A stretch of 64,000 nucleotides of DNA from the NCBI RefSeq assembly GCF_000765905.2, contig NZ_JRPL02000004.1, forward strand, positions 1 to 64,000. Direction: 5' to 3'. The position numbers and the translations under genes were made by a program. Positions 10,550-20,171 of the stretch are shown piece by piece. The stretch is from Helicobacter trogontum. GTDB taxonomy: Bacteria > Campylobacterota > Campylobacteria > Campylobacterales > Helicobacteraceae. The notes under the pieces are model-generated. The model was not told the DNA's origin, made no database searches, and worked only from the letters and a program-made list of their open reading frames with translations. The first letter of the stretch is position 1, and each line of letters begins with the position of its first letter.

Positions 10550-10836
10550 TACCATATCCTCACACAATAATTTGTTTATGCCGATTTACAAAATACCACA
10601 ATATTTAGATTCCATAAAACATTTTCAACTCTATAATCATCAATGTAAATAACATGAAATTTAGATCGTACTATACCACTCTGCACTAACTTTTAGCAAA
10701 AATCTCATATTGTTTAGGACAAAATGTCAAGCAAAGAGATACGAAAAAATCAGTAAATCTAGCAGTAATCACTATTTTTATTTCACCTAATTCCAAAATA
10801 GCATATACATAAACCTAAATCTCAAATACCAAGGTT

Positions 10837-11790
10837 TCATACCCCAAGTGCTTCTCGCAAGGCATCTTCTATTTCCGTAGGGTTTGATTTTGTGATAAAG
10901 GCATTTGCTTTTAAACTTTGTGCTTTCTCAATATTAGAATCATTACTCATTGATGAATTAACAATGACAGGCATAGTCTTTGTATCTTCATGCTCTCGTA
11001 TATGTTTTAATACCTCAAAGCCTGAAATTAATGGCATTTCAAGATCAGTCACAACCGCACCAACAGTCTTTGCAATACCAGGCATGTAAAGATACTCAAG
11101 CAAAGCCTTACCATTTGGAAAAGTAAAATAGCGTAGTTGCAGTTTTTCCATGATGATTTGAAGTGATTTCTGTGCAGGTTTAGAATCCTCTGCTAACAAT
11201 ATGACCTTATCGCTCTCAATAGCTTTCAACCCTTCAAGTTCTAATTCATGCGATAGCTCTAGTGAGGGAAATGCATCAGTAAGCATACGTTCAACATCCA
11301 TAATCTGCACAACTGTACCATCATCAAATTTTGTGGTTGCTGTAATCTTATTGCTACCATCAAAACCATACTCACTACCTACAATTACAGAATCCCAACT
11401 CCGCTGAATAATACGTTTTACACTCAATATCCTAAGCCCAACAGTGCATTGCGAGAAATTACATAAAATAACAAGATTTTTTTGGCTCTGAATGGAATAC
11501 TCTTTGAGATCTCGCTTTGGTTCTTGTGCATTAAAATAGAGCCATCTACGCATGTCAACAAGCGGAATACTCTCTCCTCTCACGGTTAAAAATCCAAGTA
11601 CTATGCCTTCGTTTTCTCCCGCGGTCTCTGTTAGTTCTCCATCATAATAAATTATCTCTCGAATCTTAAAAACATTCATAGCATAGAGTTGAATATCTTG
11701 CTCATTTCTTGTGTCTTCTAAGGTAAAGCAAAGAAATTGTGCCTCATTATTTAGATGGAGTGAAGTCGTTTTATCAATATCGCTTATCAC
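10837..11790 (-). CDS. cheV: Chemotaxis coupling protein CheV (CheW domain plus receiver)
   Basis: An adaptor linking chemoreceptors to the CheA kinase. The N-terminal CheW-like domain (about 15-175) includes [13 protein letters not shown] and [16 protein letters not shown]. The C-terminal receiver domain (about 195-317) has the acidic pair E201-D202, the phosphorylated aspartate D249 in VVTDLEMP, and K301 in ITKSN, so it should be phosphorylatable. It resembles H. pylori CheV1 over its length. The start is GTG after TTAGGAG. It is divergent from serS. Confidence 0.93.
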   Translation of the reverse strand: MISDIDKTTSLHLNNEAQFLCFTLEDTRNEQDIQLYAMNVFKIREIIYYDGELTETAGENEGIVLGFLTVRGESIPLVDMRRWLYFNAQEPKRDLKEYSIQSQKNLVILCNFSQCTVGLRILSVKRIIQRSWDSVIVGSEYGFDGSNKITATTKFDDGTVVQIMDVERMLTDAFPSLELSHELELEGLKAIESDKVILLAEDSKPAQKSLQIIMEKLQLRYFTFPNGKALLEYLYMPGIAKTVGAVVTDLEMPLISGFEVLKHIREHEDTKTMPVIVNSSMSNDSNIEKAQSLKANAFITKSNPTEIEDALREALGV

Positions 11791-11824
11791 AACAAAGCTC
11801 CTAACTTTTTTATTCGTTGTTGTT

Positions 11825-11833
11825 ATTTTAACA
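11825..11833 (-). promoter_or_regulatory. Probable extended -10 of cheV
   Basis: On the minus strand this reads TGTTAAAAT, an extended -10 (TGN plus TAAAAT), about 35 bases upstream of the cheV GTG. Confidence 0.45.
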
Positions 11834-11871
11834 AAAAAAATCTTTTATCAATACATTTTATATCATTATTT

Positions 11872-11880
11872 TGTTATAAT
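11872..11880 (+). promoter_or_regulatory. Extended -10 of serS operon
   Basis: TGTTATAAT is a perfect extended -10 (TGN-TATAAT), 51 bases upstream of the serS ATG. It is back to back with the cheV promoter. Confidence 0.6.
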
Positions 11881-11931
11881 TGTCCTTTTACACATAATGT
11901 TATATTCATAGTTGCTAAAGGGTATTTCTCA

Positions 11932-13227
11932 ATGATTGATGTTAAGCTGTTATTACAAGATTTTGATTATGTAGCACAGAATCTTGCCAATAGGAATATA
12001 GAAAAATCATTGCTTGATGTGTTGCAAAAGAGTGCAAGCAATTTGAAGCAGCAAAAAAATATTGCAGAAACTATGCAGGCAGAACAAAATAAGCTTTCAC
12101 GAGAATATGGCGAACTTATGCGACAAAAAGTGGATTCAAATCGCTTACAAGGCGACAAAGAAAAGCTTGACACATTAAAGAAAAAAGTGCAAGAAGAGGT
12201 AGCAAAGGTTAGCCAAGCAGAAAAAGAATTACAAGAATTGCTACTTAAGATACCAAACCTTTTGGGTAAAGAGACGCCAATAGGTAAAGATGAAAATGAT
12301 AATGTTGTAATTAAGCATGTTTTAGAACCAAGAAAGTTTGATTTTATACCAAGGGAGCATTGGGAGCTTGCAGAAGCAAATAAATGGATTGACTTTGAAG
12401 CAGGAGTAAAACTTGCAAAGAGTAGGTTTTCTGTACTTCGTGGTTATGCTGCGAGATTAAACCATGCTTTAATCTCCTATATGCTTGATTTTAATTATAA
12501 AAATGGTTTTGAGGTATGCAATGTGCCTGTTATCGTCAATGAAAGAGCAATGATTGGAACTGGGCAATTACCAAAATTTGCAGATGATGTGTTTCGTATT
12601 GAGTCTATAAATGATGATACGGATAGTAACATAGAATCAAATAAAGGACATGATCTCTATCTTATTTCTACTTCAGAGATTTCTCTAACAAATCTTTATC
12701 AGGACATGATTTTAGCTGAGCAGGATTTGCCTATTATGATGACTGCTTACACTCCTTGTTTTCGAAAAGAGGCAGGAAGTGCAGGAAGAGATACGCGTGG
12801 TATTATACGGCAGCATCAGTTTGACAAGGTTGAGCTCGTGGCAATTACTACACCAGAACAAAGCGAGTCTATGCAACAAAGAATGGTAGATAATGTCTCA
12901 AAACTCTTAGAATCATTGGAATTGCCACACAGATTAGTGCAACTTTGCAGCGGTGATATAGGCTTTTCTGCATCCAATACAATCGATTTAGAAGTGTGGT
13001 TGCCAGGACAAAAGTGTTATCGTGAGATTAGCTCTGTATCAAATTGCACTGATTTTCAAGCACGTCGAGCTAAGATAAGATACAAGAAAGCAGGTAAAAA
13101 TACGCTTACGCATACATTAAATGGATCGAGTTTAGCTGTAGGCAGAACTCTTGTTGCTATTATGGAAAATTTTCAACGTGCTGATGGTAGCATTGGTATA
13201 CCTAAAGTATTGGAAAAATATCTTTAG
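11932..13227 (+). CDS. serS: Seryl-tRNA synthetase
   Basis: A class II aminoacyl-tRNA synthetase that charges tRNA-Ser. The first ~110 residues form the long antiparallel coiled-coil arm that reads the tRNA. The catalytic core has motif 2 ([21 protein letters not shown]) and motif 3 ([16 protein letters not shown]). Its 431 residues are a little above the usual 415-425 because of an Asp/Asn-rich insert near 226-238. It is followed 33 bases later by the TPR gene, the same order as HP1480-HP1479 in H. pylori. Confidence 0.97.
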   Translation: MIDVKLLLQDFDYVAQNLANRNIEKSLLDVLQKSASNLKQQKNIAETMQAEQNKLSREYGELMRQKVDSNRLQGDKEKLDTLKKKVQEEVAKVSQAEKELQELLLKIPNLLGKETPIGKDENDNVVIKHVLEPRKFDFIPREHWELAEANKWIDFEAGVKLAKSRFSVLRGYAARLNHALISYMLDFNYKNGFEVCNVPVIVNERAMIGTGQLPKFADDVFRIESINDDTDSNIESNKGHDLYLISTSEISLTNLYQDMILAEQDLPIMMTAYTPCFRKEAGSAGRDTRGIIRQHQFDKVELVAITTPEQSESMQQRMVDNVSKLLESLELPHRLVQLCSGDIGFSASNTIDLEVWLPGQKCYREISSVSNCTDFQARRAKIRYKKAGKNTLTHTLNGSSLAVGRTLVAIMENFQRADGSIGIPKVLEKYL

Positions 13228-13260
13228 ATTCTATATACAAAGTTTATTTAGGGACAAGGA

Positions 13261-15816
13261 ATGGCAGAAGAGCAAAAAAAACAAGAAGATACAGCGGCTG
13301 AAGATCTAGCAACACAAGATGATATAAAAGGCTCTGATAATTCTGATGAAAATACAGAATCTAAAGCTAATGAGAAAAGAAAAAAGCCTAACAAGATTAT
13401 GGCATTTTTTACGCCATTGGAAAACTTTGCTAGAGATAATGTAAAAGATATTCCGCTTATACGTAATGTTGATGAAAAACTTGGGGTCACAGCAAAACGT
13501 ATTTTGCTTGTTGTATTATTATTGCTTTTTGTGTTGTTGCTTGTTATGTTACTTGTAAGTGCTTTTAAACCAAAACAAGATTCTGAAGCAGAGCAAAAAA
13601 ATGCTACTCAAAAAACATATCAAACAGATGCTAACAATCAAAATACAAATGGTGCTAACATGCAGGAGAGTGAGGGCACAGACAATCAAGGCAAGGTTAT
13701 TTTACCAAGCATTCCAGAAGTGACAACAAAGCCTCCAGTTGTAGATAACAAGAATCTTGAAAATTTGATTCAAAAAGCTGATATGCTTTATAAAACAGGT
13801 GATAAGCAAGAAGCCCTCATGTTGTTTAATCAAATTGCCACGTATGCAAAAGCCATTGCAAATTATAATTTAGGTGTAATTAATGCTAAATCAAAGGATT
13901 ATCAAAAAAGTATTGAATATTATGATAAGGCTATTTCAGCAGGTGAAGATGTCGCATTGAGTGCAATTAATGCAGCAGTGAGTGCCTTTAGGTTAGGCGA
14001 TATGAATAAATATCAATATTATATCAATATTGCAAACACTTATGCTAATCAAATCAGCAATCTCCCACCATATGCATATTCCTACGCTCTAAACCAATAC
14101 TATCAAGGGCAATATTTTGAAGCACTATCACCACTTAACCATGACACAAACACACACTTTGATAAAGATAGTAAGAGATTGGCAGCAAAAATTTATACGC
14201 TTTTTAATGATAATGTGCAAGCCTATGATAATTTAAAGGCAGTGGCAGAAAAGCAAGATGAGCTTGCATTGGGGCAATTATTAGCAAGACAAGGTAGTCT
14301 TAATGCTGCAAGAGCACATGTGCATAACTATCTTATTCAATATCCAGATGATTGGCATGCAAAAATGACAATGCAACTCATTAACTTAAAATTGGGTGAT
14401 TTTATAGAAGCAGCACGCATTATTGATGAATTTGGTGGCGAAAAAACAGAAAAAAATATTATAAATCCCTATCCTATTCAAGCACGAGTTTCTCCTAGTG
14501 TTTTTAACGTGCAAATAGCACAGGAAGAGTTTTGGAATAGAACATTTGAGCATTCAAATCTTTTAACAAGTAAAATTTTGTTTTATTATGCTCCTTATCG
14601 TGTTTTTAACGTGAATGAAGCATTAAGTATCATTTCTGATGGTGTGTTGGATTCTAAAATCAACCTTGGGAATCTTGAAGAAAGTCACGCAATATTGGTA
14701 CGAGGAGCCACTATCTCAAATATCAATACAAGCATAGCACAATCCTTGCGTAAAATCAATGAGAATGATTTACGTGGGGCATTAGCAATGATTCAGCATG
14801 ATGTTGATGAGAATCCAAATCATGCAGTTTTACATTACAATGCAGGACTTATTTATGCTCAGGTTGGTGATTTTGCAAATGCTTATAAGCATTTTTTACG
14901 TGCATATCATCTTGATATGACAGACGTGCAAGCAGGTGCATTTGCTATGGTTACTGGTAAGCTTGTGTATAAAGATATAAGCACATTAAATGTGAATCTA
15001 GGACAGAGTATAGCTGATAGTAAAATGCCAAGCGAACAGCTTTCGTTATTTAGTAGAATTAAAGAGTGGGTAAATAACCCAAATAATATGGGCGTTTATA
15101 TACCTGATGCAAATGATAAAAGAGCTATAGCTCTTGCGTTTCAATCAATTAGTGCTATACATATGAGAGACACAAAGAATATTGTTGCTGGATTTGAACG
15201 CCTGAAATATTATCAATCAAATGACATTGTGTCAAATATCTTGCTCGATTTAGCTAGAAATTATGGCACAAATGTAAAAAATTCGTCACTGAATATGCAG
15301 TATCTCTTTAGAGAAGATAATATGAATCTAGATAATGTCTTTTATGGTCCAAATCTAGCTCGAGAACTTTATATTTATGTCGGTTTTATAACTGGAAATC
15401 TCGAGAAAGAGAAAAAGCTATTAAATCATAAGTTAAGCACACAGACCAAAAATCCCAATGGTTTATTACAAGCTTTAGGGCTTTTAAATATTTATCAGCA
15501 AAATTTTGAGGAAAGTTATGCCATTTATGATCGACTTATTAATGGTTTAAAGGAAGATGATAGCTATACTCGCTATTTAGGTGCTGTAGCAGCCATTGGT
15601 GCAGGACATAAGAATGCTGCAAGTCTCTTATTGCAATTATCAAAAATGGATTCTAGCGTAAATTATGAAAGTCGTTTTGCTTTAGGCGTACTCTACCAAG
15701 AAGCAGAAAATTATAATGCAGCAGCACAGCATTATAATAGTATTGCAAACCATGGATTTAAATCGGAATTTATTGATTTTACTATTAATGATTTAAAAGT
15801 CAATACTCCAAAATAA
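13261..15816 (+). CDS. Membrane-anchored TPR repeat protein
   Basis: An 851-residue protein. An acidic and basic cytoplasmic N-terminus is followed by one membrane helix at about 80-103 (ILLVVLLLLFVLLL), a low-complexity Gln/Asn/Thr linker (105-155), and a long periplasmic region with TPR-type repeats. Examples are KTGDKQEALMLFNQI, KSKDYQKSIEYYDKAI and AQVGDFANAYKHFLRAYHL. TPR proteins are binding scaffolds, and nothing shows its partner. It matches the H. pylori gene downstream of serS (HP1479) in place and size. It is probably cotranscribed with serS and msrB (spacers of 33 and 12 bases). Confidence 0.8.
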   Translation: MAEEQKKQEDTAAEDLATQDDIKGSDNSDENTESKANEKRKKPNKIMAFFTPLENFARDNVKDIPLIRNVDEKLGVTAKRILLVVLLLLFVLLLVMLLVSAFKPKQDSEAEQKNATQKTYQTDANNQNTNGANMQESEGTDNQGKVILPSIPEVTTKPPVVDNKNLENLIQKADMLYKTGDKQEALMLFNQIATYAKAIANYNLGVINAKSKDYQKSIEYYDKAISAGEDVALSAINAAVSAFRLGDMNKYQYYINIANTYANQISNLPPYAYSYALNQYYQGQYFEALSPLNHDTNTHFDKDSKRLAAKIYTLFNDNVQAYDNLKAVAEKQDELALGQLLARQGSLNAARAHVHNYLIQYPDDWHAKMTMQLINLKLGDFIEAARIIDEFGGEKTEKNIINPYPIQARVSPSVFNVQIAQEEFWNRTFEHSNLLTSKILFYYAPYRVFNVNEALSIISDGVLDSKINLGNLEESHAILVRGATISNINTSIAQSLRKINENDLRGALAMIQHDVDENPNHAVLHYNAGLIYAQVGDFANAYKHFLRAYHLDMTDVQAGAFAMVTGKLVYKDISTLNVNLGQSIADSKMPSEQLSLFSRIKEWVNNPNNMGVYIPDANDKRAIALAFQSISAIHMRDTKNIVAGFERLKYYQSNDIVSNILLDLARNYGTNVKNSSLNMQYLFREDNMNLDNVFYGPNLARELYIYVGFITGNLEKEKKLLNHKLSTQTKNPNGLLQALGLLNIYQQNFEESYAIYDRLINGLKEDDSYTRYLGAVAAIGAGHKNAASLLLQLSKMDSSVNYESRFALGVLYQEAENYNAAAQHYNSIANHGFKSEFIDFTINDLKVNTPK

Positions 15817-15828
15817 GGGGTTAGTATT

Positions 15829-16221
15829 ATGAAAATATTGAATGAATTTGAAAAACATGTGCTTTTGGAAAAAGGCACTGAACCACCATTTAGTGGGGAA
15901 TATAATGACTTTTTTGAGCATGGGATCTATGTGTGTAAGATGTGTGAAACCCCTTTATTTACTTCAGATTCTAAGTTTAGTGGGCATTGTGGATGGCCGA
16001 GTTTTGATTCTAGTATTGGAAACAATGTAAAAGAAGTTTTGGATCAAGATGGAATGAGGACCGAAATCATATGCGCTAATTGTGGTGCACATTTAGGACA
16101 TGTCTTTAGAGGAGAGGGTTTTACCATGAAAAATACACGTCATTGTGTCAACTCTATCTCTCTTATATTTATACCAAAAGATAAACTCAATCATTCATTA
16201 CACACTGACTACAATTTATAA
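15829..16221 (+). CDS. msrB: Peptide methionine-R-sulfoxide reductase MsrB
   Basis: It reduces methionine-R-sulfoxide in oxidised proteins. Two zinc-binding CxxC pairs are seen (C36/C39 and C82/C85). SGHCGWPSF carries the likely resolving cysteine, GAHLGHVF is the substrate region, and RHCVNS holds the catalytic C106. At 130 residues it is a stand-alone MsrB domain, not fused to MsrA as in H. pylori. It lies twelve bases after the TPR gene, so it is in the serS operon. Confidence 0.95.
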   Translation: MKILNEFEKHVLLEKGTEPPFSGEYNDFFEHGIYVCKMCETPLFTSDSKFSGHCGWPSFDSSIGNNVKEVLDQDGMRTEIICANCGAHLGHVFRGEGFTMKNTRHCVNSISLIFIPKDKLNHSLHTDYNL

Positions 16222-16466
16222 ATATAGTATAGGTGATTTGTTTTGATTTAATGGAAGTTAAATTTTACAATCAAGATTTATCTCAATATTTAAGTGCAAC
16301 AATACATTAAGAACTTACAATGTCATATGTAAACTTAATATGTATTTTTGAGAGCTTAATATTTAAAAGTCACATACAGAATGTATCCTTATGTGCAATA
16401 AAATATTATTATGTAACTTTAGAGTTTAAGAATATTTATTACGCAAAAAAGATTGAAAGGAAAAAT

Positions 16467-17315
16467 ATGCAACAACATGTTTCCCACCAGCAAATACTCC
16501 ATATTATGCAAATGTTATCCGAAAAAAAGCAGATAATGCCAAAAGATATGCTTGGCAGATCTCTTGCATATACCTGTTTCCTACCACGTTTATCTGATCG
16601 ATCGTATCTATATGAGAAGTTAAAATGTAGCATTACTCCTAAAAAAGCTTTGCATACTAATGCAGAAAAGTTATCAAAGTTGATACAAACAAGTCATTTA
16701 ACGCATAATGCAGATTTTAATCAAGAGATTGTCTGCGTGATATTTAGTAGCTTAGAGCAAGTCACAAACAATGAGGATATAAATAGTATAGACTGTTTAA
16801 GTATGATAAGGCGACTTTCACCAGCTTTTGTCATCCATGAGAACGTGTTTCTTGATGAATATCAGATTCTAGAATCAGCAATTAGTGGAGCAGACATGAT
16901 TATGCTTGATATTAAGCATTTGCACACATATTGTGAAGTTTTATATGCTTTAGAATCTAATCCTGCATTGCTAGAATTAAACATAGATGATATTGCTTTG
17001 CAAACAAATCTTATAATACAAGATTCCAAACCATATAATAATGATAAAAACTTCATGCATAACATCAAAACACACGTTAATACGCTTATAACATTTGCAT
17101 ACAATCTTGGGGTTATCCCCATTGTGCATGTTGCGAATGCGAATGACTTAAATATACTACAATCACTTGAGGATCTTTTGCATTGTATTTATGCAACAAA
17201 GGAAACCATAAATTTAGTATCTAATGAAAATATTATTTTTGCAGATCAAAACCCTATCAATGATAAGTCTTTAATGTATCGTAATATTATTGATATATCT
17301 ATCGTAAGTGAGTAA
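16467..17315 (+). CDS. Degenerate indole-3-glycerol-phosphate synthase-like protein
   Basis: A 282-residue protein with weak but ordered likeness to TrpC: an N-terminal QILHIMQMLSEKK (compare ILxxIxxxKxxE), SPAFVIHENVFLDEYQILESAISGADMIML (compare VLRKDFxxDxYQIxEAxxxGADAILL) and LELNIDDIALQTNL. The SPSKG loop and the catalytic lysine of the LRKDF motif are not visible, and HEN stands where RKD is expected. I infer a TIM-barrel paralogue that has probably lost synthase activity. The ATG at 16467 follows AAAGGA; the frame is open 147 bases further up. No other trp gene is nearby. Confidence 0.55.
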   Translation: MQQHVSHQQILHIMQMLSEKKQIMPKDMLGRSLAYTCFLPRLSDRSYLYEKLKCSITPKKALHTNAEKLSKLIQTSHLTHNADFNQEIVCVIFSSLEQVTNNEDINSIDCLSMIRRLSPAFVIHENVFLDEYQILESAISGADMIMLDIKHLHTYCEVLYALESNPALLELNIDDIALQTNLIIQDSKPYNNDKNFMHNIKTHVNTLITFAYNLGVIPIVHVANANDLNILQSLEDLLHCIYATKETINLVSNENIIFADQNPINDKSLMYRNIIDISIVSE

Positions 17316-17381
17316 ACTTGCCAAAGCCAATATTTTAAATCAAAAGGTGATACATAGCAATTATAAAAAACTTTTTTGTAA

Positions 17382-17417
17382 AAGCAAGGGGGCTATGCAC
17401 ATTATCCCCATTTTTTA
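17382..17417 (+). terminator. Possible terminator of the TrpC-like gene
   Basis: A GGGG/CCCC stem with a loop of about 14 bases, followed by ATTTTTTATT, between the convergent TrpC-like and cyclophilin genes. The stem is short, so this is tentative. Confidence 0.35.
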
Positions 17418-17448
17418 TTGCTCAATGTAACAAATTATAAAGCTACAA

Positions 17449-17952
17449 TCAGTCTTTTGGCAACTCCGCAACCACACGAATATTTTTGATAATATCCCCC
17501 TGCTCTAAAGAATCTAAAACTTTATAGCTTTCCCTTTCGTTCACTGGGATGCGACCAAAAGCAGTGTGTTCACCATCTAAATGCGGTTGAGGAGCGAAAC
17601 ATATAAAAAACTGACTGCCACCTGTGTTTCTTCCCGCATGTGCCATAGATAAAGTGCCGCGATTATGCTTGGTTGGATTATTTTCAAGCTCACATCGTAT
17701 GGTATAGCCAGGACCACCAGTACCATCACCTTTTGGGCAGCCACCTTGTGCCATAAAGCCAGCTATTACGCGATGAAAATTCAAATCATCATAAAATCCA
17801 CTATTTGCAAGTGTAGCAAAATTGCTCACTGCTTGTGGTGCATGATTAGGAAAAAGCTGCACATACATGACACCCTTACTTGTTTCAATGATAGCATATT
17901 GTAGAGTTTGCAACTCATCTGCAGAAAGATTGTATTCTTTGATTTCTCTCAT
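17449..17952 (-). CDS. ppiA: Cyclophilin-type peptidyl-prolyl cis-trans isomerase
   Basis: A 168-residue cyclophilin that speeds proline isomerisation during folding. The conserved blocks are FHRVIAGFMAQGG, GTLSMAHAGRNTGGSQFFICF and LDGEHTAFGRI. No signal peptide is present when the ATG at 17952 is used. That start has AAGGAT eight bases upstream and is preferred over the longer frame from 18018. It is therefore probably cytoplasmic. The gene is divergent from the envelope protein gene at 18065. Confidence 0.95.
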   Translation of the reverse strand: MREIKEYNLSADELQTLQYAIIETSKGVMYVQLFPNHAPQAVSNFATLANSGFYDDLNFHRVIAGFMAQGGCPKGDGTGGPGYTIRCELENNPTKHNRGTLSMAHAGRNTGGSQFFICFAPQPHLDGEHTAFGRIPVNERESYKVLDSLEQGDIIKNIRVVAELPKD

Positions 17953-18025
17953 TATAAAAATCCTTAAAATTTTAGTTATTGATGTATTGATTCTAGCAAC
18001 TTTGCCAACAAATTTCAAGATTTAA

Positions 18026-18034
18026 TGTTATAAT
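18026..18034 (+). promoter_or_regulatory. Extended -10 for the 18065 gene cluster
   Basis: TGTTATAAT, a perfect extended -10, 30 bases before the ATG at 18065. Confidence 0.6.
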
Positions 18035-18064
18035 TTAAGACTAAAAGTAAGTTTCGGAGTAGAT

Positions 18065-19000
18065 ATGTCGCTTCTATTTTCACGCTTTAAGCTATTCATA
18101 CCATTTTTCATATTATCTTGTAGCATTTTTGTCCTGCCTCTTTATGCTGATGGATTTGCTGATTGTAACGATTTATATGGATGTATGGACAATAATGCAA
18201 TAGCAACCCCAACAAATAAAGCAAACGCATATGAGGGCAAGAGTGGTAATACAAGTAAGGCAACAATACACACAAATAAATCAAATGTGAGAAATCAGCA
18301 AGGTGGCTTTCTTGCAAGTGGAGCTATGCCTATACTTGGGGCTAGGAAAGGCAGCTTTTTATATTCTGTTGCATTGCTCACGGCATTATTTGATAATGGG
18401 GTGCAAAAACAAGGATATGGAATCTTATTGAAGGATGGATATATTCTTGCTGCTGCAGATTTAATGAATGAAGATGGGGCATATCTGCGTAGCGTTATGG
18501 CAAAAATGCAAGATGATTCTAGCAAGTCGCTTATGTGTTTTGCTATGCTTCGTTTGCGTGCAACAGATTCTAAGCTTTCATTGCTTAGAGCTGAAAATTA
18601 TACAGATATCTATTGTAATACCCGTGAAGAGAGCTTCTATCATCAACGTATCAACTTGCATTACTTTACTCCAATTTACAAAGGTATGTTAAAGAATACT
18701 ATACTTAGTCGTAGTGATACTGTATTGTTTCCTTTTGTAACAGAGAATAATGCTTTATTTTATAAGTCTTCAAGTATTGCAAATATTCAAAAACATAGCG
18801 CTATACATGGATTACCTCTTTTTAATTCAAGCGGACATTTTGTAGGGTTTTTGTATAATATGAGTGAACCCAAGAAACGAAATGTAGTTGTGTCAAGTGA
18901 TGAAGTGCGGGATTTTGTTTGCGATATAGCAAAGAGAAAATTACTGCCCACTAGCGATTTGACACGTGCGTGTATAAAAAATAGTGCTGCGATAAAGTAA
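18065..19000 (+). CDS. Secreted trypsin-fold-like protein, probably without protease activity
   Basis: A 311-residue exported protein with a signal peptide at about 1-28 (ending PLYADG) and a Thr/Asn/Lys-rich linker at 45-80. Two stretches recall HtrA/trypsin-like proteases. GYGILLKDGYILAAADLM (117-134) matches GSGVIIxxDGYILTNxHVV, and HGLPLFNSSGHFVGFLYN (248-265) matches GNSGGPLFNxxGxVVGI. The catalytic histidine and serine positions are lost (AAADLM, AIHGLP). Cysteines recur, so disulfides are likely. I infer a pseudo-protease of the periplasm or surface; the homology is by eye only. The next gene starts 12 bases later. Confidence 0.55.
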   Translation: MSLLFSRFKLFIPFFILSCSIFVLPLYADGFADCNDLYGCMDNNAIATPTNKANAYEGKSGNTSKATIHTNKSNVRNQQGGFLASGAMPILGARKGSFLYSVALLTALFDNGVQKQGYGILLKDGYILAAADLMNEDGAYLRSVMAKMQDDSSKSLMCFAMLRLRATDSKLSLLRAENYTDIYCNTREESFYHQRINLHYFTPIYKGMLKNTILSRSDTVLFPFVTENNALFYKSSSIANIQKHSAIHGLPLFNSSGHFVGFLYNMSEPKKRNVVVSSDEVRDFVCDIAKRKLLPTSDLTRACIKNSAAIK

Positions 19001-19012
19001 TGTAGGGAGTGA

Positions 19013-19207
19013 ATGATGCTATTCTTATTAATCATTATTATTGTTGCAGTACTTATTCTTACATTACTTAATATGCAACAAATTAATAAGACTTTTAAAA
19101 AGGATAAAGAAATACATCTCGTACAATGTGTGAAATGCGGTATATATGCTACACAAGCAGATATGAAAAAAAAGAATGGGAGAAACTATTGTCGTGAATG
19201 TTTATAA
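19013..19207 (+). CDS. Small membrane protein with zinc ribbon (PP0621-like)
   Basis: Sixty-four residues: a hydrophobic N-terminal helix (2-20), a basic linker, and a C-terminal zinc-ribbon with C39-x2-C42 and C60-x2-C63 (CVKC ... CREC). This is the layout of the PP0621 family, whose function is unknown. GGGAGTG lies just upstream of two adjacent ATG codons, so the start may be 19013 or 19016. Confidence 0.75.
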   Translation: MMLFLLIIIIVAVLILTLLNMQQINKTFKKDKEIHLVQCVKCGIYATQADMKKKNGRNYCRECL

Positions 19208-19260
19208 AATACAAATTTGCAATAAATGTATGGGATAGTAGTGTGTAAAAGGTAAATTTT

Positions 19261-19965
19261 GTGTTGAGTCGGTATTTAATCGTTCTTTGTTGTAGCATAT
19301 TGTTCTCATTTGCAAGTTCCTACACCCAGTATACAGCTCATGCCAATATGCAAGAATTACAACAAGACCCCATGTCTTTATTGCGACAATGTGCCGACGG
19401 TATAACAAATTCATGCTCACTTTTGCTTGGGCGAGGTATACCAAGTGTGAATGAGTGCGATTCTCATGTATGTCATATTGTAGGTGCCACATTGAGCGCA
19501 AATGGCAATGACAAAGAAGCAATACCTTATCTACAGAAATCTTGTCAATCTAATGAGAATCTTGGTTGTACCCTACTAGGATTACTGTATCAACTACATG
19601 GAAATATTAGTGATGCAGAAACTATGTACAATATTGCGTGTAATAATGGTGATGTAATAGGTTGTTATAATATGGGTGTATTACAATCCACACAATTATC
19701 ACTTCATATGCGTGGACATGCAGCTTTGCAATCTTTTGCTCGAGCCTGCTCCATGCAATACCCACAAGCTTGTTTTAATCTTGCTGTAATATATGCAAAC
19801 TACAAAAAAGATTCTAGTAATGCACTATATTTCTTTCATGTTGCATGTGATTATGGTATAGCAAAAGCGTGTAAGAATGCACAATTGCTCAAAAAAAATG
19901 GTGTTATATTGCCCACGTTGCAGAAAAAACGCGGCCTATATATAAAAAGCCACGACTTTAAATAA
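19261..19965 (+). CDS. Cysteine-rich Sel1-like repeat protein, secreted
   Basis: A 234-residue protein with an N-terminal signal peptide (about 1-20) and repeats of about 36 residues, each with cysteines in the Sel1 pattern: EAIPYLQKSCQSNENLGCTLLGLLY, DAETMYNIACNNGDVIGCYNMGVL, ALQSFARACSMQYPQACFNLAVIY. The paired cysteines resemble the Helicobacter cysteine-rich proteins (Hcp), in which they form disulfides within each helical pair. The start is GTG behind AAAGG. It is 53 bases after the zinc-ribbon gene, so probably the same operon. The role of this member is not known. Confidence 0.75.
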   Translation: MLSRYLIVLCCSILFSFASSYTQYTAHANMQELQQDPMSLLRQCADGITNSCSLLLGRGIPSVNECDSHVCHIVGATLSANGNDKEAIPYLQKSCQSNENLGCTLLGLLYQLHGNISDAETMYNIACNNGDVIGCYNMGVLQSTQLSLHMRGHAALQSFARACSMQYPQACFNLAVIYANYKKDSSNALYFFHVACDYGIAKACKNAQLLKKNGVILPTLQKKRGLYIKSHDFK

Positions 19966-20171
19966 ACAATTAATTACACATCCTTCTCTGAATAATACAA
20001 TGATGTTATAGAAAGTAAGAAGCAAGGTTGTTTTTAGATACCTGTTTTTAGTTACATTCAGTTACATGAGTTTATTGAATTCTGAATAAATACACACATA
20101 ATCTAAGAAAGCATGTATTTTATTGTAAAATAGCGACACTATAACTCCCAAAACTTTTCATTAAGGAGACA

